29,033 bases of DNA, taken from positions 1 through 29,033 of IMG/VR virus record IMGVR_UViG_3300030389_002363. One strand, written 5' to 3'. Both the position numbers and the translations under genes were made by a program. Position 1 is the stretch's first letter; every line of letters begins with the position of its first letter. Origin of the DNA: a virus. Below, one piece after another: positions 12,091 to 18,899 of this stretch. The notes below the pieces were generated by a model that was given only the letters and a program-made list of their open reading frames with translations, had not been told where the DNA came from and ran no database searches.

Positions 12091-13610
12091 ATGCTGTAAC
12101 TCCTCAATGCGTCTTCTGGCTCGATTAAATATAAGTTTTTTTTAGTTCGTGTTACACCGACGTAGAATACACGGTGCAGTTCGTCAGGGTCCTGTTCCGC
12201 GGCTTTGGATGCGGCGGGGGACACATCAGTAAATAGCACAACGTTTTCGGCTTCACCACCCTTTGATCCGTGGATCGTGGATAGTGTTATACGGGGCGTG
12301 CCATTAAACTTCTCTCCGCGACGGAGTAGAGCGGTGATGTAGGCTCTTTCGCTGTCGGGTATCTTATCCATAGCGTCGTGCCATATCATATCAATAGTGG
12401 CAAACAGGCCATGATCGCGCTGTAGTGCTTCAAGTGTTACGGTTTCATCGTCCATAAGATGCGGTATTTTTTTAAACCCACGCTTTACACGATTGCCGAC
12501 AGACATATAGCTGTAGATTATACGGGCAATAGGAGCAGTTATCTCGCGTCCTTTACGCATTTGTTCCCATCCGTTTACCGCTTCGCTTATCTTTTGCGAT
12601 ATGGATCGCTTGCCATGGTACGCAAACAGATGACCCCGACTTCTTAAATTATCTATAAGACTGTGTAAAAAATAGTTAGCTTGGGCAAGTATAAGCCATG
12701 TGCCCTCGGATAGATCTATCTCGGATACGTCATTGATACGTTTTACTAATCCATCTTCTTGTCGGGGTAGATAGGTCTTAGGTACACGCTTGTGTATGCG
12801 TTTAGAGATTCGTGAGGCCAGAGGATGTATGTTTTGTGGTACGCGGTAGGACTGCTCAAGCACCTCGTACCCCCCATTAAGTCCTATGAAGTGCTCGACA
12901 TCAGCCCCCGCCCACTTGTATATAGCTTGGTCATCGTCTCCCGCACAGTAAATTTTATCAGAATATTTCTCTATAATGTGCGCAACGTCCCATTGTAACG
13001 GGGACAAGTCCTGTGCTTCATCTATAAAACTAACACTTAGGTTCGGACAGAACTTTGAGCTCTCGTTTACAAATATCTCTAGCATATCGGTAAAATCATA
13101 CACTTTTAGTCTGCTTTTGTAACTTTGTAAGGACCGTGCGACGTAAGACAGGGTCATCCAGTCTATATTACTGATGGTTTGATTATACTGCTTGCGTAAC
13201 GGTATTTTTTTCAGCCGTGCCAGATTTATTATACTGAGATACGGATCAGCATTAGCGCTTGCATCAAAGATATTATCGTCACCGTTAGCGTTATCAGGCA
13301 TAAGTTTTATACCAATCGTATCGGATAGTTCTTTATAGTGCTCATTTTGCATCACCTGTTCGGCCCGTATACCTGACAAGCGCAGAGCAAAACTATGTAG
13401 CGTGCGAAACCATGGTAGTTGTGTTTCATCTAAACCAAAGCGCTGACACGCACGTTCTACTGCTTCATAAGCCGCTTGGCGCGTAAAGGCAAAGTATCCT
13501 ATCTTAGAGGGCGGTATGCCTTGACGTAATGCCTCGTCAACTTTATTCAGTAGTGCTGTCGTTTTCCCCGTCCCGGGTGGTCCGTATATCCTGAATATCT
13601 TTGTTTGCAT
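12087..13610 (-). CDS. UvrD/Rep-like SF1 DNA helicase
   Basis: 507 aa from ATG 13608-13610. Helicase motifs in order: I GPPGTGKTT (residues 10-18), Ia YFAFTRQAA, II SFIDEAQDLSPLQW, III GDDDQAIYKWAGAD, IV LEQSYRVPQNIH, V STIHGSKGGEAENVVL and VI FYVGVTRTKKNL. This is a 3'-5' SF1A helicase, shorter than cellular UvrD (about 720 aa) and compact in the 2B region. It probably unwinds DNA at the fork or during recombination. Its first about 23 codons overlap the sigma-r4-like gene in another frame; an upstream in-frame start would lengthen the overlap without adding a motif. Confidence 0.95.
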   Translation of the reverse strand: MQTKIFRIYGPPGTGKTTALLNKVDEALRQGIPPSKIGYFAFTRQAAYEAVERACQRFGLDETQLPWFRTLHSFALRLSGIRAEQVMQNEHYKELSDTIGIKLMPDNANGDDNIFDASANADPYLSIINLARLKKIPLRKQYNQTISNIDWMTLSYVARSLQSYKSRLKVYDFTDMLEIFVNESSKFCPNLSVSFIDEAQDLSPLQWDVAHIIEKYSDKIYCAGDDDQAIYKWAGADVEHFIGLNGGYEVLEQSYRVPQNIHPLASRISKRIHKRVPKTYLPRQEDGLVKRINDVSEIDLSEGTWLILAQANYFLHSLIDNLRSRGHLFAYHGKRSISQKISEAVNGWEQMRKGREITAPIARIIYSYMSVGNRVKRGFKKIPHLMDDETVTLEALQRDHGLFATIDMIWHDAMDKIPDSERAYITALLRRGEKFNGTPRITLSTIHGSKGGEAENVVLFTDVSPAASKAAEQDPDELHRVFYVGVTRTKKNLYLIEPEDALRSYSI

Positions 13611-13752
13611 TCTCTTCTTCGATTTTATTAACAATAACCCGCACTCTTTCTCGGGTTACACCATACTTCTTACCAATAGCCGTGAGTGTCATGGCTCTTT
13701 CGGTGCGTAATCGGTGCATTTCACGGTTTCTTTCTTTATAGTCCAAGGTCAT
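13543..13752 (-). CDS. Sigma70-region-4-like HTH protein, 69 aa
   Basis: MTLTAIGKKYGVTRERVRVI (residues 20-39) is the helix-turn-helix of sigma70 region 4, including the TRERVR recognition helix that reads -35 elements. Nothing else of a sigma factor is present. The C-terminal 23 codons overlap the helicase gene. AGGATG precedes the ATG at 13750-13752, which overlaps the preceding stop by 17 nt. It may bind DNA directly or imitate region 4 to redirect host RNA polymerase; the role is inference. Confidence 0.78.
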   Translation of the reverse strand: MTLDYKERNREMHRLRTERAMTLTAIGKKYGVTRERVRVIVNKIEEENANKDIQDIRTTRDGENDSTTE

Positions 13753-13984
13753 CTAGTGCATCCTGTATAGTGCCGTACTGTTTTACAAAGAGCGGTGTTT
13801 TATCCCCCACCCATGCGCCTATAATATTGTAGTGAAAAAACTCTAAAGCTTCGTCAGGGCACATACCATCACGCTCTTGTAGTATCTTCAATACCTTATC
13901 GTAATCATAGGCAAGGACCTCGTCCATACCAAAACGGGACGCTACGCCTAAAAATGCTTTATCAAATCCATCTGCTTTTAACAT
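13736..13984 (-). CDS. Conserved phage protein, 82 aa
   Basis: Contains DGFDKAFLGVASRFGMD, YDYDKVLKILQERDGMCPDEALEFF and NIIGAWVGDKTPLFV. From memory this pattern is common among small proteins in phage early and replication regions; the function is not known. Acidic, mixed alpha/beta. TAATG overlap with the primase gene upstream shows coupling. Confidence 0.78.
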   Translation of the reverse strand: MLKADGFDKAFLGVASRFGMDEVLAYDYDKVLKILQERDGMCPDEALEFFHYNIIGAWVGDKTPLFVKQYGTIQDALDDLGL

Positions 13985-15528
13985 TAAAATACCTCTTTGT
14001 TTTCTTTACTACCAAACTCAGGAGCGGATAGCTCCACCTCTACCGCATCAAAGGACGGTATCTTCCATACACGCACGGGGCGTCCTTTTATTCGTATCTG
14101 TAAGCTTTCGCCACCCTTGTCCCGTAAACGCTGTGCTATTTTGTGACTTTTGTATTCAAAGAACTTGTTGCGCTTCAGATGCGCATCAAAGTCTTTTAGT
14201 CTAAAGTACGTCATCTTTTCGTCTTCATCGGTCCATGGGCGCTTCAGCAGTATCTCTTCTTTGTCTTCTGCCTGTTGCATACTCTGACAAAACTCTTCGA
14301 GATGGTCATAGAACTGTCCGCTGACACTAGCGTCCTGTGATACATCTATGATAGCGCTTTCGTTTTCTTTCATCTCTTGCATCAAAGCACCAATACGGTT
14401 CTCCCATATTATTCGGGATACGGAGCGGGGCATAAAGTTTAGTTGCTCCATGCACGATCTTTGAAATATGGCTTGGTTTAGCAAAGCGTCCGTGTCCATC
14501 TCCAAGGGTTCGCCGTTTACATCGACAAACCATACAGGCGGTATCGAGTTATACTTACGTAGATTAGCTATAACTGCGCCCTGTACAGCGGCGCCCACAC
14601 CGTGCTTTCGTGTAAGGCACAAGGTTTTGTTGCAGTAAGCGTTGATTGGTGCATCGCTACACTTATACGCATACTCCTTACGTTCTAGCTGTTTAGCCAC
14701 AATGTTGACCTCACTAAGAGGTAAGGGGGGATCAAGATACTGCATATTGTAGTTGAGTATCTCTGTTTCCCAACTGTCAGGGTACGCCTTGCGTAGGTAT
14801 ACACCAAGATTAAATAATCCGTTGTTTCTACCGCCCTCGGATATTTTCTTACTTGCCAGTATTTGTAGACAAGGCGGACCGTCCATCATGGGCTCTTCTT
14901 TTTTAGCGTCCCCTAGCTGTAGACTAGCTATCTGTTCAGGTGTTTGCTTATACTGTTCATACAGTTCTAAAAACTCATCAAGCGTGGCGCTTGTGCCGTC
15001 GTCCTTGATGGCATACCGCAGGCCCTCTTCTGCATTAAAGTACGGTAGGTTCAGAAAGTTACCGACATCGTCACGGTCTAAATGTAACTTGATCTGCTTT
15101 GGAAATATCTCACTACCGCCATATCCTAACGCGGCAGACATTTGTTGTAACGTAGCTTGCATATCCTTGGCTTCTATCCATTCTGTGGAAAACAGAAAGC
15201 AATGCGCTCCGCCTGATTTGGAGCGACAGATAACCAAAGGCAGTTTTAGCTTACGTATTTGTTCTATTAGCTTTTTGTGGTCTAGGGGATATTGATCCAC
15301 ATCAATACACCCCCAGACACATTTGTTTTCTTCGTTTATGGGTATGATACCAATACCACGGCCTTTGCCTGATATATGACCTTCCCATAGCTCTGTGGAC
15401 CGTGGCTCGCGAACTATCGCGGCACGGCCCGTGCTCTTACCATTTAATTGCTTCTTATCAATCTTAAACGTGCCGTAGGCTAATTGCAGACCGTCAAAGA
15501 TTGCGGCAAATTTTTCGGTTGATGACAT
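13984..15528 (-). CDS. AEP-type DNA primase (primase-polymerase-like)
   Basis: 514 aa. The catalytic domain (about 1-200) has the archaeo-eukaryotic primase signature: GIGIIPINEENKCVWGCIDVD with D76 and D78, RSKSGGAHCFLF with H109, and GNFLNLPYF near 156-164. A PriCT-like region (about 225-310) contains GGRNNGLFNLGVYLRK and ends YKCSDAPINAYCNKTLC, a cysteine cluster followed by RKHGVG. The C-terminal region is unassigned. It resembles the primase domain of TOTE-type conflict elements and of many phages. It would make primers for PolA; no TOPRIM (DnaG) primase is present in the window. Confidence 0.86.
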   Translation of the reverse strand: MSSTEKFAAIFDGLQLAYGTFKIDKKQLNGKSTGRAAIVREPRSTELWEGHISGKGRGIGIIPINEENKCVWGCIDVDQYPLDHKKLIEQIRKLKLPLVICRSKSGGAHCFLFSTEWIEAKDMQATLQQMSAALGYGGSEIFPKQIKLHLDRDDVGNFLNLPYFNAEEGLRYAIKDDGTSATLDEFLELYEQYKQTPEQIASLQLGDAKKEEPMMDGPPCLQILASKKISEGGRNNGLFNLGVYLRKAYPDSWETEILNYNMQYLDPPLPLSEVNIVAKQLERKEYAYKCSDAPINAYCNKTLCLTRKHGVGAAVQGAVIANLRKYNSIPPVWFVDVNGEPLEMDTDALLNQAIFQRSCMEQLNFMPRSVSRIIWENRIGALMQEMKENESAIIDVSQDASVSGQFYDHLEEFCQSMQQAEDKEEILLKRPWTDEDEKMTYFRLKDFDAHLKRNKFFEYKSHKIAQRLRDKGGESLQIRIKGRPVRVWKIPSFDAVEVELSAPEFGSKENKEVF

Positions 15529-15530
15529 AG

Positions 15531-16328
15531 TTAGAACGGGATCTTATCTTTGTCATCGTCATTCTCACGCTTCACTTCAACGTTGCCCGCTTGGACACTT
15601 TCGGAGAATGATTTAGCTTGCTCATACGTCGCTAAGTTTCTGGCAAACTGTGCGGGATCTTTCTTCTGAGTTTCCTCATCAAGAAGTGGCCCCTCAAGTT
15701 GCATTTCCCAACCATGCCATGAACCTTTGTCGTTTTGTTCAGCTAATGTTTTGAAACGAAACTTGTACGCGAACCGTGCAAACCCATCTCTGTCACACTG
15801 TGCCATAATCATGCTGTTAAATTTGCGTGATTTTTTAAGCTGTGTAGACTTCATAGGTATCAGCGCAGTTTCGCCTTTGCCGTCCTCGCCAATGACCAAC
15901 ACAAAGTGCTGATGCGTTTCCTCGATGTAATCCCCACTGCCATCCGTGCAATACTCCTTGTTGTCATCATCTGACCGCTTTACTTCAGGACACTCTGCGC
16001 GTGTCTTGTAGACCGTAGGAGCGCCGCTCCCTTGGCCTCTGGGGGCCCATCGTAGAAATTCACGCTGATAAGCTACCGGAACGATCACAATGCCTTCCTT
16101 GCCGCTGTATAGCGCTTCTGTGACACTATTGTATATGTCACCCTTTTTACCATCGAGCTTGTCCATCATTGGATCAACCCCAGATAGTATTTTAATAAAC
16201 GGTAAGGCAAGATCGTCTTTACCGACGTTCTCGTTTCCCTTGCCCGCATCTTTTTGAAGTTGCGCAAAATCAAATGCGGCAACCTCTGTGGCTTTTTTTT
16301 CAGCCACGGCCTTGCTTGCTTCAGCCAT
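15531..16328 (-). CDS. Probable single-stranded-DNA-binding protein
   Basis: 265 aa. The start is set at ATG 16326-16328 (MAEASKAVAEKK) with AAAGGAGCG upstream, not at the long upstream extension. The middle is beta-rich (GDIYNSVTEALYSGKEGIVI, VPVAYQREFLRWAPRG, GWEMQLEGPLL). It ends ENDDDKDKIPF, closely imitating the acidic IPF tail of bacterial SSB that recruits host repair and replication proteins. Position beside the primase supports an ssDNA-binding role. No OB-fold motif can be proved by eye. Confidence 0.72.
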   Translation of the reverse strand: MAEASKAVAEKKATEVAAFDFAQLQKDAGKGNENVGKDDLALPFIKILSGVDPMMDKLDGKKGDIYNSVTEALYSGKEGIVIVPVAYQREFLRWAPRGQGSGAPTVYKTRAECPEVKRSDDDNKEYCTDGSGDYIEETHQHFVLVIGEDGKGETALIPMKSTQLKKSRKFNSMIMAQCDRDGFARFAYKFRFKTLAEQNDKGSWHGWEMQLEGPLLDEETQKKDPAQFARNLATYEQAKSFSESVQAGNVEVKRENDDDKDKIPF

Positions 16329-16947
16329 TCTTCGCTCCTTTCGCTTTAGTAATAACGGCTCGTTGACCAATATACGCCCCGAATAACTCCATTGGGAACT
16401 CATCACCATTCTCAACACGCTCTTTGACAAACGCTCGTAAAGACATGGGTTCGATCTTTTCAGCTTGAGTAACCATATCTTTAACAGATACTTTCTTGCC
16501 GTCTGGTCCTTCATACGTGAAGGATTCCATTGCTTCTTTAAACTGTGAAGCCATCTCATCCTCTCCGCTTCCAAACTGACAAGATATGGTGTTTTTAATA
16601 ATGTCGTCATGCCCATGCTCCCTTAGCCATTCGTAAGCCGCAGGGCGGTTGTCTACCTTGATAGATGCTCCATACTGTGGCTTAATAGTTACTTTTGATC
16701 CGTCTAGTAGAGTAAACTCCATAGAGTTAGCTTCTGTCATCAATGCGGGCAAATCCTCGTCCGTCATCTTTAACAGCTTCTTTTTCTCCTGTTTAAGTTT
16801 CTCTTCTAACTCTTTCACAAAAGCATCTTGTTTAATAATGGCTTCGGCAAATCCAGTAAGCGTGGATAAGTCTTCATTATCTAACGTATGCTTGGAAAAT
16901 AAGGAGCCTTGATTGGCGTCCTCTTTAAGCTTCTTCATTATGTCCAT
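16321..16947 (-). CDS. Conserved phage protein next to SSB, 208 aa
   Basis: Residues about 28-70 form a long charged helix (AFVKELEEKLKQEKKKLLKM), likely coiled coil. It is followed by a beta segment (MEFTLLDGSKVTIKP) and helices with YEWLREHGHDDIIKNTI. Proteins of this layout are common beside phage SSB-like genes, with no established function. The start at 16947 has AAGGA seven bases upstream. First gene of the leftward replication operon; its last 8 nt overlap the SSB start. Confidence 0.76.
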   Translation of the reverse strand: MDIMKKLKEDANQGSLFSKHTLDNEDLSTLTGFAEAIIKQDAFVKELEEKLKQEKKKLLKMTDEDLPALMTEANSMEFTLLDGSKVTIKPQYGASIKVDNRPAAYEWLREHGHDDIIKNTISCQFGSGEDEMASQFKEAMESFTYEGPDGKKVSVKDMVTQAEKIEPMSLRAFVKERVENGDEFPMELFGAYIGQRAVITKAKGAKNG

Positions 16948-16989
16948 ATATCGTCCTTTCTCTTTCGCGATTAAAAACCTTTTCAGGTC

Positions 16990-17017
16990 TTGACAATTCT
17001 ATATATATGCGTATATG
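16990..17017 (+). promoter_or_regulatory. Rightward promoter for the SNF2 helicase
   Basis: -35 TTGACA (16990-16995), 16-nt spacer, -10 TATATG (17012-17017), about 23 bp before the ATG. Confidence 0.72.
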
Positions 17018-17030
17018 TTCTTATAGTCAA
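17002..17030 (-). promoter_or_regulatory. Leftward promoter for the replication operon
   Basis: Minus-strand -35 TTGACT (17025-17030), 17-nt spacer, -10 TATATA (17002-17007). It overlaps the rightward promoter almost completely, each -35 lying beyond the other's -10. Confidence 0.72.
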
Positions 17031-17039
17031 GAGGTAAAA

Positions 17040-18488
17040 ATGAAAAAATATAATTTTAAAACGAAACCCTTCGATCATCAGATGAAAGCGCTCCGTGATT
17101 CGTGGGACGCAAAGTATTATGCACTATTTATGGAGATGGGTACAGGTAAATCGAAAGTAGCTATAGACACTATGGGAGCCCTGTATACAGAGGGTAAAAT
17201 AAACGCAGCTCTAATTATATCACCCAAGGGTGTATATGATAACTGGGTGCAAGGCGAGATACCCACACATCTGTCCGATGACATACAGATTAATATGGTG
17301 CGATGGCAACCATCCAGTGCGCAGTGGTTCCAGAAACAAATGAAAACGTTGGTGTATGAAAAGTTTGATGGGCTCAAGATATTTGTTATGAACACCGAAG
17401 CATTGTCCACGCCTCGTGGTACACAAGCGGCACACACTTTTCTTGAAGCTAACGATGAGAATATAGTGATAGTGGACGAAAGCACCACCATTAAGAATAG
17501 AACAGCCAACCGTACAAAGAATATATTAGAGATGAAAGGTATGTCTAAGTACAGACGCATACTGACAGGGTCACCCGTGACCCGTAGTCCAATGGATTTG
17601 TTTAGTCAATGTATGTTTTTGTCGGCTTTGGCATTGAACTTTCAAAGTTTTTATGCGTTCCAGAACCGCTATGCTGTAGTTCAGAAGCGTGTCATGGGAC
17701 CGCGATCCTTTAATGAAGTGGTAGGATACAGACGATTAGATGAGCTCAATGACAAGCTTGAAGCGTTTAGTAATCGTGTGTTGAAAGAAGATTGTCTGGA
17801 TCTACCCGATAAAATGTATGTGCGCCGTCTTGTTCCGTTGTCCGAGGAGCAAAAGCGATCATACACGGAGATGAAACGTTTAGCCCTTACCAAGCTTGAC
17901 AATGGCGAACTCGCCACGACACAGAGCGTGCTGACACAGATTATGCGTCTACAACAGATATGCTGTGGTCATATACAAGATGATGAGGGTAATACGGTGA
18001 ACTTCACACATGGGCGTTTGAAAGAACTGCTCGATATATGTGAGGAAGTACAGGGAAAAGTTATCATTTGGGCGACATATACCTACGACATCCAACAGAT
18101 AGCGAATGCCCTGCGCGACCGCTTTGGGCCCGATGCGGTCGCAACCTATTATGGTGAAACCCCACAAGAGGAGCGTCAAGAGATTGTTGAGCGTTATCAA
18201 GACCTTGAAGATCCCCTACGCTTCTTTGTGGGACAACCAAGAACGGGCGGGTATGGTATTACACTGACTGCCGCAAGCACTGTGATCTACTACAGCAATA
18301 GTTATGATCTAGAAATACGATTGCAATCCGAAGACAGGGCGCATCGTATTGGTCAGACCAATAAAGTAACCTATGTGGATATCATTGCCCCAGAAACTAT
18401 AGATGAGAAGATACTACAGGCCCTGAGAGAAAAGATAAACCTTGCGCAACAAGTGTTAGGTGAGGATGCTAGGACTTGGCTTTCTTAG
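17040..18488 (+). CDS. SNF2-type SF2 helicase/translocase
   Basis: 482 aa from ATG 17040 with AGAGG just upstream. Motifs: I FMEMGTGKSKVA (about 31-42), Ia LIISPKGVYDNW, Ib MNTEAL, II IVDESTTIKN, III RRILTGSPV, IV/V GKVIIWATYTYDI and TGGYGITLTAAS, VI LQSEDRAHRIGQTNKV. The RAHRIGQ box is characteristic of SNF2 proteins. Phage versions are ATP-driven dsDNA translocases or branch-migrating helicases. It is the only rightward gene in the window and is divergent from the replication operon. Its 3' end overlaps a leftward mini-gene by 20 bp. Confidence 0.95.
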   Translation: MKKYNFKTKPFDHQMKALRDSWDAKYYALFMEMGTGKSKVAIDTMGALYTEGKINAALIISPKGVYDNWVQGEIPTHLSDDIQINMVRWQPSSAQWFQKQMKTLVYEKFDGLKIFVMNTEALSTPRGTQAAHTFLEANDENIVIVDESTTIKNRTANRTKNILEMKGMSKYRRILTGSPVTRSPMDLFSQCMFLSALALNFQSFYAFQNRYAVVQKRVMGPRSFNEVVGYRRLDELNDKLEAFSNRVLKEDCLDLPDKMYVRRLVPLSEEQKRSYTEMKRLALTKLDNGELATTQSVLTQIMRLQQICCGHIQDDEGNTVNFTHGRLKELLDICEEVQGKVIIWATYTYDIQQIANALRDRFGPDAVATYYGETPQEERQEIVERYQDLEDPLRFFVGQPRTGGYGITLTAASTVIYYSNSYDLEIRLQSEDRAHRIGQTNKVTYVDIIAPETIDEKILQALREKINLAQQVLGEDARTWLS

Positions 18489-18594
18489 TCTTTAGCACAG
18501 ACCGGATAGTTTTAGCCTGTTTTGCATGAGTCTTAGAGGCTTTTCGTAAACCTTTCTCGACCTTTTTGAGTTTGTTTTTGATCTGTTTAGTCAT
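18469..18594 (-). CDS. Small basic protein, 41 aa
   Basis: Begins MTKQIKNKLKKVEKGLRKAS and ends VLKTKKAKS: about 40% Lys/Arg, one amphipathic helix. From memory, tiny lysine-rich proteins with the KASKTHAKQAKT pattern recur in marine phage late regions. GGAAG precedes the ATG at 18592-18594. It overlaps the SNF2 gene tail to tail by 20 bp, and no terminator is visible. It could be a DNA-condensing or structural accessory protein; function unknown. Confidence 0.66.
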   Translation of the reverse strand: MTKQIKNKLKKVEKGLRKASKTHAKQAKTIRSVLKTKKAKS

Positions 18595-18599
18595 TTTTT

Positions 18600-18899
18600 T
18601 TAGGTCTTCCCCGTTTTCTTTTTATTTTTGGCTCGGAGATCTTCTTTGGCCGCCCTCGCGATTTGGGCTTGTCTGTTTTTTCCTTGAACTTTGGCTCGTT
18701 GTTCGAGAACGGTGAGGATTTGGATCTTCCTAGCAAACGGTTTATTAACTCTTTTAACCTTAGCAACAGTTGCTTTGGCATCTGCCACAGTGGCGTATTT
18801 AATAGAGACTGTGTCTTTGGGGTTTTCATCGGTATATAATCTCCTTCCTGACCCTTTTGGTTTCTTTCCAGTGCCTTTTAGGGGGTCTTTCTTAGCCAC
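18600..18899 (-). CDS. Small basic late protein, 99 aa, GTG start
   Basis: The GTG at 18897-18899 has AGGAAG upstream and overlaps the stop of the 1433-aa gene by 8 nt. Core features: KGSGRRLYTDENPKDTVSIK, TVADAKATVAKVKRVNKPFA, and RKIQILTVLEQRAKVQGK. From memory, this core recurs in marine phage proteins. After about residue 75 the sequence is low-complexity and basic. An alternative frame over the same bases (18587-18829) encodes twin RGRPKK AT-hook-like motifs; see the findings. Confidence 0.72.
   Translation of the reverse strand: MAKKDPLKGTGKKPKGSGRRLYTDENPKDTVSIKYATVADAKATVAKVKRVNKPFARKIQILTVLEQRAKVQGKNRQAQIARAAKEDLRAKNKKKTGKT

Noticed and set aside
13376-13610. Frameshift between the HTH gene and the helicase forming one fused protein
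   Set aside because: Each frame has its own plausible start and complete domain; the Walker A motif begins 10 residues after the helicase ATG, as in independent SF1 helicases.
14753-15295. 180-codon plus-strand frame opposite the primase
   Set aside because: Shadow of the primase gene, which has conserved AEP motifs in the other strand; Ser/Pro-rich translation without a recognisable domain.
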